Positions 20,983 through 32,900 of a DNA stretch of 64,000 nt are shown here, piece by piece. Every line of letters starts with the position of its first letter. The first letter of the stretch is position 1. The DNA is from Cylindrotheca closterium. Lineage: Eukaryota; Bacillariophyta; Bacillariophyceae; Bacillariales; Bacillariaceae. The notes beneath the pieces were generated by a model. That model saw only the letters and a list, made by a program, of their open reading frames with translations. It was not told where the DNA came from and ran no database searches. The stretch spans positions 124,001 to 188,000 of the forward strand of contig CAKOGP040001825.1 of assembly GCA_933822405.4 (NCBI GenBank). The letters are read 5' to 3'. A program made the translations under genes and the position numbers.

Positions 20983-21717
20983 GTACCTGTAGCTACAAAT
21001 ATTTTGCTAGGGAGAGGCTGTGGTGGCTCCGGTAATCTCCCCTCGGTCACTGCAGCAGCAGTACGCAAGAGCTGCTTCGCCCACGATGACAACTGCCTTC
21101 GACAGGTGTGTAGCGAGTCACTCAAACTGAAGTGGCTTTGGATTGGTAGCGCAGAGGCATAATCACAAGAGGCTGACATTTAGCCCTCGTTGGTTGGCCT
21201 CGTCTGACATGCATTTTTTTGGAGGTCTCCGAAATCAATGGATTTCAGAAATATGAAAACATGGTTGTTTGGGCTCCAACTCGTGTGTGAGCCGTTGATA
21301 GAAACTGCGGTGAAAATGGCTGAGCCGAGTTTCAATAGTGGGTCCTCATCAGAAAACCCGAAGTGATACCGGCAGCACTGGTGTATTACCAGCACAGTAA
21401 TAGCTTACCGGTATTCGATAGTACCAGTACGACATAGTACCTTTACCGTACCGGTAACTGTACCGGTAACTGTACCGGTAACTGTACCGGTAACTGTACC
21501 GGTAACTGTACCGTAGTTATCGCTCACATCAACAACTGCGCGACAGCTTTGCGCATTAAATCATGAATAAACCCATTACTAGCAGTATTTTTCCTTCGCC
21601 TTTTTCTGACGTAGTATCATTGGCTGACACTGTGACACCGATAATACAAATGCAAACCACAAGATGTTTTGCACTCGTCAAAAGGTCAGCTATTTTTAGC
21701 AAGCATCACAGAAAGCC
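20983..21717. other. Intergenic region with short tandem repeat
   Basis: 735 bases between co-directional genes. It contains a cluster of GTACCGGTA-type motifs (21405-21513), including the 12-bp tandem repeat annotated separately. No gene is seen. Confidence 0.5.
21448..21513 (+). repeat. 12-bp tandem repeat GTACCGGTAACT, 5 full copies plus partial
   Basis: Five identical units at 21448-21507 are followed by a partial GTACCG. The core TACCGGTA is palindromic. Related single copies flank it (ACCGGTATTC near 21411, AGTACCAGTAC near 21420). Confidence 0.93.
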
Positions 21718-23074
21718 ATGCTCGCAATAGCTGCGTTCCACAGGGTTACTGTGTTTGTCAGTGCAGCACTGCTCCTCTCTCTTCTCTTTGGGTCGGAAGC
21801 GAGGCGACACGAGGGTTCGCAAAATCATGGGATGAGTGGTGTTGGCTCAACTAGAAATCATCGGGCACATAGGACATTGCAATCGTGGGCTATACGGCAC
21901 AAATCAAAGCCCAAGCGTAGAGTACGAGGGTGTGGGGAGAATGGGCGTGATTCTGGTTCTATCTTGACCTTCCTGCAACCGACTTCGGAGAGAGTGGCTA
22001 CCTGGTTTGGACCTCAAATCAGTCGGGATGAACTTTTGCAATGCGTACAGCCAGAGGAATTCAATCACGGTTATGTGGGTATGACGAACCCATTCCTTCA
22101 CCTTGCTGATCAATGCGAAGAAGCGGTGCTCCTGGCTGCTGAAACTGGCAATATGAAACTTACAATTCCGGCATCACAAAAGGAGAAGGAAACTGAAAAT
22201 GCCTGGTGGCCTTCGAATTCCTTTCTTCCATCTCGTCAGAAGGACTGGCGGATACTGACTTATCGGCAAAGAGTTGGAAAAGGAAGAGAATGTTACGAAA
22301 GAGTTCGAGATGCTGCGCTAGATTGGGAGTTTCAAACCAACGATGGTGTGATGGGCATGTTGAAGATCCCATCTGCGTCATCTGTTCAAAAGATGGCTTC
22401 CAAGGTGAACGAGCAAAATGGAATAGAAAGAGGAAGTTATTCTGTGCGACGAGATCCAATCAATGATGTTCAAGAACCACTTGCATTCCACAGGGGCATT
22501 GGATCCTTTCGTCGCATGGTCACATTCAGCGCATCCGAATTGCCATTTCGCAGAAAGGTATACGCGGTGAACCCCGTAATGGTGATTTATGATTTGGTAG
22601 ATCAGCGGTAAGTTTGGCGATGTCTGCTTCAGTGTGACGAAGCTGTTTCTTTGGAACTAAAAGTACTGTCTTCTTTGCAGTTCTTCTGGTACCACCTTTA
22701 CATCGAGTGCTTACGCAACAATGAAAGGACACTTGATTCGCGGGGAAGAGCGGCTGACCGTCGCCTTAAGAGATAGGGGAGAAGATGTCGATGTCGAAAT
22801 CGTTTCCATTAGCAAGCCTGGGAACTCGCTCAAAGGAAAATTTGCATGGCCTTTTGTCACCAATATGCAACAAACTTTTTTCAAACAACAGCTGGGTGCA
22901 CTGCAAAAGATTGCTGATTTAACCTCGTATGATAGCCAGAAGGTGGAGTCCGATGAGCAATACAACCGGTCAACTATTCGACAATCGGCAAACCATGTAT
23001 GCATACGACGGATTGACGGCGGCCACTGCAAGCTTTCATGTGGAAGGAAAAAAGGTCTAGTTGAAGAAAGATGA
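21718..23074 (+). CDS. DUF1990 (UPF0548) protein with signal peptide
   Basis: Exons 21718-22607 and 22681-23074 (73-nt intron splitting an Arg codon, CG/T), 427 aa. The N-terminal signal peptide is MLAIAAFHRVTVFVSAALLL, ending near SEA-RR. The C-terminal half fits DUF1990: YRQRVGKGRECYERVRDAAL followed by the Trp of LDWEFQTNDG, then VYAVNPVMVIYDLVDQR, and across the splice the conserved TMKGHLIRGEERLTV and VDVEIVSISKPG. Plants, bacteria and algae have this family without an established reaction. The roughly 200-residue N-terminal extension, which is basic and then acidic, is not part of the domain. Secretion or an endomembrane location is inferred from the leader. Confidence 0.8.
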
Positions 23075-23339
23075 TACCAAATGGATTAGCAAGGGAATTC
23101 AACAATTCACAATCAAATACTTGTTCCTGAGTGGCTTTGGATATAGCTCCTTCGAATGGCTGTGTTTGATCCATGATTCGGTGTTTCTTTACTGAAGCAT
23201 ACAGTGAACAAGTCGATGGTGATTGTACTCGAAAATGCCGATGTTGGGGTCGCTCAGGAGAGCTAGAGATTTATACAGTATGAACAAGTGGTTGTTTATA
23301 TGTGTTTAAGTCTATCTGCGATGCCCTATTGAAAGGCAA

Positions 23340-24227
23340 TTATTCGACATATAAAGGTTGTTGGTGGCTGGAAAGATCGATCCCGGCATGTTCAAGATTG
23401 TGGTTGGAATTTTGTCCAGTCTTCATTGCCATTGCCATTTCGAAGCCGATTTCCCAAGCTCGCTTCATTTGACCGTCTATCATGACAGGTCTTGTATCGG
23501 CATTATGTAATGGTCGAGTAGGAGCAACGGGCTGTGTAGCAGCAGTAGTGGTGGCGGCAGTTGTAGTGGTTGTCTTGGTAAGGTGAGCAAAAGATCTCGA
23601 GTCCATCAGATAAAAGGTCTTGCCCTCGAAGCAACCCATTTCTGGAAAGCCATCTGCTGTAAATTCGACAGGAGCATGCAAAGTTTGAATCAATGCAGCC
23701 TTTTCAATCCCATCACTCTCTGGCAAGGAATTCGATGAGATGACAGCTGGTAGTGCGTCGTCCATCGCACGGAGAGGAGAAGGCGAAGAGAGTGCTTTCA
23801 TGACTTCCTTGGCTTCAGAACTTCGCGGCTTGTAACCTATTGGCTTCATTGATCGACAAAGATCTCTCATTCCTCGTCGAAGCTTTTCATGATACCGCAA
23901 GCCCTTGTTTTCACCCCCTGTGATCCGTTGAAATCCATACAGACTTAGCTGTCGCTGAAAGGACTTGTACTTGGTCTGGTTGAAGTACTGGGGGATAATC
24001 GTCTTGGTAAATAGATCTTTATTGTGTACAGTGAAACCTGTTCCACTTGCGTTCCAAGAAACAATGTCTTTGTGACCTTGTTGATCGGCATCCTCCAACA
24101 TATCATAAACCTTGCAAGGAAAGTGCAGTCTAGCTTCCTTTTCCTTTCTGGTGGACCCTTCCGCCACAAGATCCGGCATTGAGGTACCAGAAGAGGAGCT
24201 TTGACTGTCGCTATTGTAGTTGGACAT
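23340..24227 (-). CDS. Heat-shock-factor-type DNA-binding protein
   Basis: 295 aa, intronless, ATG at 24225-24227. An HSF DNA-binding domain occupies about residues 33-120: FPCKVYDMLEDADQQGHKDI, VSWNASGTGFTVHNKDLF, IIPQYFNQTKYKSFQRQLSL (the recognition-helix region) and YGFQRITGGENKGLRYHEK. No clear hydrophobic heptad trimerisation region follows. The C-terminal part is Ser/Thr/Ala-rich with a poly-Thr/Ala run. HSFs are the most expanded transcription-factor family in diatoms, so this is probably one of many paralogs rather than the heat-stress master regulator. Confidence 0.92.
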   Translation of the reverse strand: MSNYNSDSQSSSSGTSMPDLVAEGSTRKEKEARLHFPCKVYDMLEDADQQGHKDIVSWNASGTGFTVHNKDLFTKTIIPQYFNQTKYKSFQRQLSLYGFQRITGGENKGLRYHEKLRRGMRDLCRSMKPIGYKPRSSEAKEVMKALSSPSPLRAMDDALPAVISSNSLPESDGIEKAALIQTLHAPVEFTADGFPEMGCFEGKTFYLMDSRSFAHLTKTTTTTAATTTAATQPVAPTRPLHNADTRPVMIDGQMKRAWEIGFEMAMAMKTGQNSNHNLEHAGIDLSSHQQPLYVE

Positions 24228-25382
24228 CGTGATGTTTGCAATCTTTTATAGAATAAGATTGATGGCTGATGGTTGCAGCAGACAGGCCCATCCGAAAGCT
24301 GCCGACAAGACAGAATGCAAATCGATGGGAGACATCTGTTCGAAAATTAGTACTTAAGTCCAGTAGTATCATACTGGGGTGCACGGAAAGTGCCGGAAAT
24401 TTGGAAGATGTTCCGTGACAAGTGATTGGTGACGAGCAGTTTTTAGGAGGATTTCGGCAGCTTGTCGTGTTGAACTTTCTGCTCGAAAAATCGCAGTTGC
24501 AGCTTCTTTGCCTTCCATCCTACGCACATAGTTTTTTAACAATGTGGCAGATTGTTTCTAAACATATGGTAAAGTTGGTTGGTCATGGAAAGTGTGCGTA
24601 TGTAAGGATTTGTGTGAGACTGCTAAACCCCATGATTTGATATATTTCATAGTACTAAAGATAGAAAAATCCATGATCACAAAAGTTTAGAAACACGCTA
24701 AAACTGTATTCGTTATGTTGTGTGCTTCTGGATTTCGTCTTTGGCACGGCGTGCTCGTTTGCTCGTAGAAGTGAGCGTAGAAGTGAGCAGTTGGCCACCC
24801 AACAGTGCAGTTCGTACAAATCAACGAGACCAGCTGTGGCAAACAAGTTCATATCTACATACGATAGAAACAAGCAAGGTGTGTACCAGTGTTGTTGTCA
24901 CAAGACCTGTGTAGGCCATTACGGAGGTTATTCACCAAAAAGATACCTTTAGCCAAATCGTTTCAATGGACACTCCATCTTCGTAACCACTTTGCAACCA
25001 ACAAATAAACCTTTCACTATGGCTATTGCACATCCTTGAAGGCATTTTCTGTTTGACACTTCCTGTACACAAACGATGTCTTTGACTTGACTTCAACTTG
25101 TCGGATGCATATTTGCGCGTTTGTCATGTCGCACAACATTGCAACTGCCCACACGTTGATGTCCAAAATACCCAAGTATGATTGATTGGTTGATAGGAAA
25201 CATTCTGTAGTGGCACGATCCAATCTTCGTGTTTTATGCCTGTCACATGAAACAGTATCTTTTGGATCTTTCACATGTTGCACCCAAAAAGCCATTGCTG
25301 CTCGTACCACGGTAGAACTGCAAACTCGACCCTCTCTCACCACCATTCATTCATTTCGCCGCTTTCGAGACTAGAGCTAACA
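24228..25382. other. 1.15-kb intergenic region between divergent HSF and HMG genes
   Basis: No supported gene on either strand; all open frames lack ATG or are short. A tandem 12-bp duplication (GTAGAAGTGAGC twice, 24765-24788) is the only repeat seen. A minus-strand frame at 25023-25346 is mildly protein-like but starts without ATG. Confidence 0.45.
24765..24788 (+). repeat. 12-bp direct tandem duplication
   Basis: GTAGAAGTGAGC occurs twice in immediate succession in non-coding DNA. Confidence 0.9.
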
Positions 25383-26518
25383 ATGGCAAAGAAACCAGGG
25401 AGGGACCCCAGCGCACCCAAGCGCAACATGAGTGCGTATCTTCTGTATCAGGTCAGTAGGCTATGCATCTCTTTTGTGCTAACTCGGCTCGGGACATCAC
25501 AATACTTATCGTCGTGAATTCTCCTTCTTAGAACTCTATGCGAGCACAATTCAAAGCCATGAATCCAGGCATGACATTTGGCCAGCTTGCCAAGTACACC
25601 TCTGCCATGTACAGCGATATTTCACCTAGCGAGAAGGAAGCTTGGGTGGCACGTGCCGAAGCGGACAAGTCTCGATATTTGCAACAACTGTCTTCCTACA
25701 TTCCTCCCCCAGGGTATGATGAAAAGGGCGATGCTATTGTCTCATCAATGTACACCAGACCAGGACGCAAGGGAAAACCAGAGCGAGATCCCAATGCACC
25801 TAAACGAAATCTATCCGCTTATTTGCTATATCAGGTACGAGCACAATCGTAGTTTTCACGTTGTCTCATTTTCAATTCAACCTGGCGCCTGACATCGTCA
25901 TGTTCTTTTCAGAATGCGATGCGGAACCAATTCAAGAGGGAAAATCCAGGGATGACTTTTGGACAACTTGCAAAGTACACAAGTCACATGTATAAGAATC
26001 TGACACCAGACGAAAAGGCAACATGGGAAGCTCGTGCAGAACAAGACAAGGCCCGATTTGAAGCTGAAATGGCAGTGTACGTTCCGCCTCCTGGTCATGA
26101 TGCTCGTGGTGTACTTATCATGGATCAAGTACCAAAAAAGCGAACTAAACGGGGACCCAGAGATCCTGCAGCGCCAAAACGAGCTAGTGGGGCGTATGTT
26201 TTCTTTACAAATGAGATGAGGCCGCAAGTCTTGAAAGAGTACCCTGGTATTCGCTTTGTGGAGCTTGGAAAGGTCATGGGTGAACGTTGGAGAGCACTTG
26301 CTCCTGAGGAAAAGAGACGGTTTGAAGATATGGCTTCGGAAGATAAGCTTCGGTTCCAAGTCCAAATGCAAGACTATCAAGCCAATCAAGAAGCAGCACA
26401 ACCCCCACCTCCACCATCCCCTCCGCCGATACCTGTATCATACGACCAGATGCATTATGCACCACCGCAAGCGCATCATTTCTACGATCCATATGCTGCT
26501 CACTACCACCATACGTAG
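25383..26518 (+). CDS. HMG-box protein with three HMG boxes
   Basis: Exons 25383-25451, 25532-25834 and 25913-26518 (introns 80 and 78 nt), 325 aa. Boxes 1 and 2 (about residues 7-80 and 107-182) are near-copies (DPSAPKRNMSAYLLYQ / DPNAPKRNLSAYLLYQ, then MTFGQLAKYTS and a Pro-rich linker). Both are interrupted by an intron after the same AYLLYQ codon. Box 3 (about 207-280) is closer to the canonical HMGB form (DPAAPKRASGAYVFFTNEMR, FVELGKVMGERWRAL) and has no intron. A basic KKRTKRGP stretch precedes box 3, and a Pro/His/Tyr-rich tail follows it. It is a non-sequence-specific DNA-bending chromatin protein, nuclear by inference. Confidence 0.92.
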
Positions 26519-26939
26519 CGGGATCAAATCAATGGAAGGGGCATTTGGGTTTTGAATGGAGTTTTGCTGTGGTCTACTAGGAAGTGTGCAGTCTATTTGC
26601 ACTTGTATTATAATAATATTATGCGGCTTACCAACTTTGAATTGAAATGTACAATATTGACAGTGAGGGAGAACTGTCCAATGTCAGTTTTGTGACTCTC
26701 ATCAGGGCCATTTGATCTTGTTGGTTGGCTCTTGGTGACAAAAATAAATATGGTTCTGTCTCAAAAAGTTGTTCTGTGTGACCATCAAAGCAGCACTCAC
26801 TATGTATTTTTCGGCCGGTCATTTGCCGAATTCCTTTGCCTGTAGTCGTGAATAATGTATCGCACAACACAGAGATTCTCTTGTCTCATTGCAAAGTAAT
26901 CGTTCCAATCCATCCAACACATTCGCTGCAGGTTCAACG
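26519..26939. other. Intergenic region before the calpain gene
   Basis: 421 bases. An acceptor-like TTCGCTGCAG sits 8 bases before the calpain ATG, so a 5' UTR intron is possible. Nothing else is recognised. Confidence 0.35.
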
Positions 26940-29900
26940 ATGAATCGGCAACGGGTAAGCCGTTTACCACGGCGGAGCTCCATCCAGATATCAAATCAGT
27001 GGAATAAGCAAACAGTTGCTACAGCCGATCCTCTTTACGATGGAGCAGATCCCAAAAAGTGGTTTGTGAAAACACAGACATTCAATGGCAAATTCCTAGG
27101 CGGGTTCAACAAAGAAGAAGTCAATGGTCAGCTAATCACAGATGGTATCGAAAAGTTCAAAAATAATCCGGTAAAATACATGGGTATAATGTACATAACT
27201 GAAGAAATGAAGGAACCAAAAAGTAACCAGGGCTACGCTCTTATCCTTCGCGAGAAAGGATCCAAGGTTTTTCCAGCAGATGTTGGCCCAGATGGCCGAT
27301 TTACAATAATGACTCAGGAATATCGACGGCTGCCACCACTGAAAAGCGACACCTTGCCAAAGCTATGCCGTGATGATTACACTGATAATATGATCTACAA
27401 GGGGAAGAAACTACACACGAAAGCGAACAAACCACTAATGCCTGGTCGTGGAATGGGACTACTGGATCAGCCGAATATGAAGTTGATTGGGACCATCGAT
27501 CCATCAGATGTCAAGCAAGGTATAATTGCCGATTGCTGGCTCCTTAGTGGCATTTCGACTTTAGCAGAATTTGAGGGTGGAATCCAACGACTTTTTCGAA
27601 AAACAAAGAAGTTCGAGTTGATGCCGTTTGATGACAAACCAAACATGTATACCGTTACACTTTGGGATATATCGACATGGACAGAGGTTGATATTGTAGT
27701 CGATGAGCGATTATGCAGTAGACCGGATGGGCAAAATCGACGGGGGGAAATGAAATTGTTGGGAGCAAAACCCTCAGACGATGGCGAGTTGTGGGTACCT
27801 TACTTGGAAAAAGCAGTCTCAATTCATTGCGGTGGGTGGGACAAGATATCTTACGGCGCAAACTGTAATCATGCATGGGCTATTCTGACTGGAGTTAAAG
27901 AACAATGTACAATCCTTCGAGTTGCAGACGAAAATTCAAATTGGGGTTGCTATGCAAAATATGATCCATTCTCAAAAAAGTTCGCAGAGCTCGACAATGA
28001 TCCGTGGAAAGGTTTCCAAAGTGTATATACAGTGCCTTGGCCAGAAACGGAAGGTGCGGGCTTTGATGATTTCAAAGATACCTCTGAACTCAATGACGTG
28101 CAGCTCTTTGGCAAAATGTGTGATTGGGATGACGGAAACTTCTTAATGGCTTGTTCGAGCAAGGGGCAGAGTGATCGAGAAAACACTGACGGCATAGTAA
28201 ACAAACATGCATATGGCGTTGTTGAATGCAAAGATAACGTTGCTGGGACAGGTATGGACATGATTCAGCTGAGAAATCCTTGGGGCAAAGGAGGTGAGCT
28301 AGAAAACGGACAGTTTGCCAGAGGAAAAGGCCCTGGGTGGAAGAAGTACCCGAAGTTGAAGCGTGAACTAAACCCTGACCAAGATTCTCCCGGAGTATTT
28401 TGGTTGACTAGGCAAGAGTTTTTCAAGTATTATGATAAGATCTATCTGAGTGCTGGTGATATGAGTGAATTTTTGGGATTGAAGCCACCGAAGCGGGGCA
28501 AACCAAAGGACGAGAAAGAAATGGAAACGGATAACAAAAAGCGCAAGGTTGAGACGCCAAACGACAAACAAACTGCTTCGAATGCATCAGCATCGCCAGT
28601 TAAGAAGACAAAGTCTATCTCGAAGCCGGTGTCTCCGAAGAAAGTTAGTCCAATCAAGGCCAAACCAAAGGGGTTCGTAAAGGTGGAGAAGAATATTCCC
28701 AAGAAGGGCAAAGGCAAAAAGGGTGCATCAGGTTTCTTCAAAGCAATCCCGAGCTCGAAGGGAGGTGGCTTCCAGAAGATGATCCCTAGGAACAAGAAAG
28801 AAGAGATGGCGCAAGCAAAGCTTGAAAGAGAGACGAAAGAAAAGGAGAAGCTAGAGAAGGAAAGGCTAGTCCAGCAGGAGCTAGGGAAGGAGAGGCAAGA
28901 AAAAGAGGAAGCAGAACGGCAAAGGCAAGAGAATGAAAAAGTAGAAAAGGAGAAACTGGAGCGACTGAGACTGGAACGCGAGCAGCAGGTCAAAGCGAAA
29001 CAGGAACGAGAGAGGCTAGAGAGGGAAAGGAAGGCAACACTGCAGCTCGAGAAACAGGAAAGAGACAGGCTCGAACGAGAGAGTAAGGCACAAGAGAAGC
29101 AGGACAAACAGGAAAGAGACAGGTTGGATAGAGAAAGGGGGGCACGGGAGAAAAAGGAAAGAGACAAGCTCGAACGCGAGAGAAAAACACAGGAGAGACT
29201 CGTACGTGAGAGACTGCAATGGGAACAGAAGGAGCAAGACAGGCTTGAAAAGGAAACGGAGGCAAAAGAAAAGCAGGAGAAAGAAAGCAAGGCCAAGCTT
29301 CAGCCGTCATCAAATGCCGGAAAGTTCAAACGACCAGCCAAGAAAGTGGAGTCTCCAAATCACGATACCGACCGGGGAATGGAAGACGACTCAATGAAGT
29401 TGCAAGAAATGGATTCAATCATAGCTGATCTTCAGCGACGACTTGATGAGGCGCAAAAGGAGACGACGGAACTGCGATCTCAGAATACGACATTGGCTGC
29501 CATTCAAGAGGATCTAGAAGATGAGGCAATGGCATACGAAGGGCAGCTAGAGACTAAGTCAGAAATTATCGATACATTGACAGAAGAGCTGAACCAAGCA
29601 TATGAAACCGCAAAGCCTCAAGATGATGCTAAAGAATTGATTGCGAAGAATGCCGAATTGAGGGAGAAGACTGAAGAATTGAGTGGGAAGACTGCAGAAA
29701 TAGCGAAGCTGAAGAAGGAGCTCGCAAAGGCTAGAAGCAACGCTTTGTCGCAGTCAGACCAGAAGACTTCAGTGATGCAACACCGCCGAGAAATCGAGGA
29801 GAAAAATGCAATCATTGCGTCCATGCGTAAGGAGATAGACAATGGAAAGAGGCGTACATCGGCACTACAGGATAAAGCCTCGGAATTGGAAAGCACAAAA

Positions 29901-32900
29901 CAGGAATTGGAGATTCGCAATAAAGGACAAAAGCGCAAAATCGAGCAACTTGAGAGGGATGATGGGGCCAGCTCCTCTCTACGTGCAGACCTCCAAAAGG
30001 CGAAAAAGACGATCCAAACTCTTTCGCAAGGCAAGATTCAGAGCCAAAGAGATCTAGCAAAGAAAGAAAAACGAATCGACTTTTTACGCAGTGAGCTTCG
30101 TGAAGCAAACCAAGCAATCCAGTCGCTTGAGAGGAAAATGGGAGGAAGTCGCGATCGCGATCGCGTGAGGCTCAATCAATTGAAGAAGCAGCTAGAAGAT
30201 AAGGAAGCTGAACTACATTCAAAAGATGCGAAGCTAAAAAGTGGAGAAAGAGCTGGAGTAGAGAGTCGGAAGAGACTACGAGAAAAAGATGATCGTATTA
30301 ACTCTGTATTGAATCAGCTCCAGCAATCAAGAAAAGAAGGTAGAGTCTTGGAAGAAAAGAACGAAGTGATGAGCAAGAAGCTGAAGAGCAACGAGCACCA
30401 TGTGTCCTTCCTAAATTCACAGCTTGAAGAAGCAAAGCATCTAATTCAAACTCTCGAGCAAAGGACCAGAGCTTCTCGTGACAGGGAAGTTGCACGGCTG
30501 CGCAAACAACTCGAGACCAAACAAGAAGAAGTCAATACTCAGAAGCATCAACTGCAGCAGGCAATTGATTCGGCCCAGAGTGGTCGAATTGCCTTACGTG
30601 CCAAAGAACAGGAGTCTATCGACCTTCGTGGAGCCCTTCGGCAGCTGCGAGGAGAATTTCAGTCTCTAGAGCAAGAGAAAAATGACATTTACGTAAGGGA
30701 AAACCGTAAGGTGAAACAGCTTCAAAGCCGTTTGAGCACCACAGAAGCTGCTCTCGAGACTGAAAGGGAGAAGCGCAAGCAGTCAAATGATAGAGTAGAC
30801 GAACTCGAAGAGGAATTACATAGAGAAAGGAACAAACGTCAACGCCTGAACGAAGAGCAAGTAAATTACAGGAATCCAACCGAAGCTCCAGAAGCAGACC
30901 AGGTATTGAAGGACAAAGAGGACGAGTTGAACTTCATGGGCAAAAAGCTCAGAAGGATGACCCTGCACCAACAGCAGTCATCCAGGCACCTGGAGCAAGA
31001 AATGATTCACAAAGAGGACCAAATTTCAGAGTTGCAGCAACAAGTTGACGATCTGCAGCGAGAAAACGAAGCGCTTTACGTGAAGAATGCAACTCAAAAG
31101 TCACTGAACAAGAAACTCGTTGAACTAGAAATCGAGCTCGACAAGAAGAATAGTATAGCTGAAACGTGGAAAGAAGACGTGGTGTCTTTGCAGAATGCAA
31201 TGGACGAGCAAAAGAATCGCATTGAACGAATGGACATGGAGATGACGCATAAGGATTCTTCGATTCAACTACTTGAGCAAAAGATCTTGGAGCAAGCCGG
31301 GATCATAGCTCAGAAATCCACTGGAAGTGCTAAGTATGCGAAGGTCGTTGCTGATTTGAACAGAGAGCTTGAAAGTGCTCAAGAGCAGCTGAAGCGACGT
31401 CGTATCGAAAGCACTAGCGAAGGAGCGAATATAAAGCGAACGGATGAGTTAGAAAAAGAACTTCGGGAAGCTAGAGATGACTCTGACGCGTCACGGCAAA
31501 CAATCAAGCTACAAGAAGCTGATTTAGAGGAAAAGGAAGCCTTGATCCAAAGCCTGACGAGAAAATTAACGGAAAGAAAACAAGAACCAAGTTTAGCTTC
31601 GGAACGAGCACAGGGACGAGAGCTGAGTTTAGGTGCACAGAGAGTACAAGATCCAGGTTTAAATGCCGAACGAGCGAGTAGACAAAAGGAAACAACTTTG
31701 ACTATAGAAAGAGTAAGAGAGCCCAGGTCAGCCGCAGAAGGAGCGCGAGAAGCGAGCTCAAGTTGGGAAAGACTGCGCGGGCCAACTATGACTGCTGGTT
31801 CGCGAGAACAAAGCTCGACTACAGAACGGGCCCAGCGACCAAGGTCAAGCGCACCAGAAGATCTCCCATATCAACCTCCAGATGTGAAAACGAGTCTTGA
31901 GTCAGAAAAGGAGAGCGAAGAGAATCAACAGAACGCCAAGAGAGCGCGATCGATAGAGAAAGTCCACCCGCCTGAACATGACATGCATCTGAGGAAAACG
32001 AGTATAGCAGAGCAAGGTAGCCCAGAGAGTCAAGAGATAGACAAGGGAATGCGAGCACTGGAGCACTTACAACCTGATTATGGTCGACTTCCAAGCAACC
32101 CCAACTTGCATATACCTCAGAATGAGAGTTTCGACAACAATGGGATAGTATATAGCCACCTTCACGCCCCAGAACTACCTGAATACGAAAGCCAGACAAA
32201 GTCGGACCCACCCGCCCGGGGAATTGCAACCGAGGCTGATCAAGTAAGAGATCGTGGCTTGGTTGCCACATCTCCACATTTGAACCACCTTGATGTTTTT
32301 CCTTTACAAACTGACGACGAGAATCGAGCAAGACGTGGAGGTTTCGATGAGCCCGAAGGCGAGAAATGGGATGACGATGAGACCGAAGAACACGACTTTA
32401 TCGAGTCACAGAATGCTGAGGAACACAGATGGAATGAGAAGTCTGATTTACAGGCGTTGCGACTGAGAGACGAAACCCGAATAAAGCACAGTCATTTCGA
32501 TGAATCAATAGTTGCATATGACGAGGACATGGATATGCACAAGGCACAGCCTAGCGCCGAAAGACGAAGGATTCATAGAGACTTCGATGAAGCCAATGAC
32601 ATGGAGAAGTGGAATGATGTGTCACAAATGTACGAGTTGGAGGACAGGCGAAAGACGAATAGGGATATCGACGAAGCAAGTGATATGGATGAGGAGAAAT
32701 ACATTGGTGATCCTCGTATGCACGGCATACGCACGAGAGGCAAGAATCGATTGGGCCGAGAAGATTTCGAGGAAGCCAAAGCAATTGGAGATGAAGAATG
32801 GAATGAAGAGTTTAGCAAGTTCACATCGAATCCCAGGGACCATACACGACGGAGACATGGAGATTACGATGAATACAGTCTTCATGAGCACCACAAGTGG

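Noticed and set aside
25023..25346. Minus-strand frame upstream of the HMG gene
   Set aside because: No ATG, no splice partner and no recognisable family.
28442..29296. 284-codon minus-strand frame made of Ser/Phe/Cys/Leu
   Set aside because: It is the complement of the Glu/Lys/Arg coiled-coil of the calpain gene; a low-complexity artefact.
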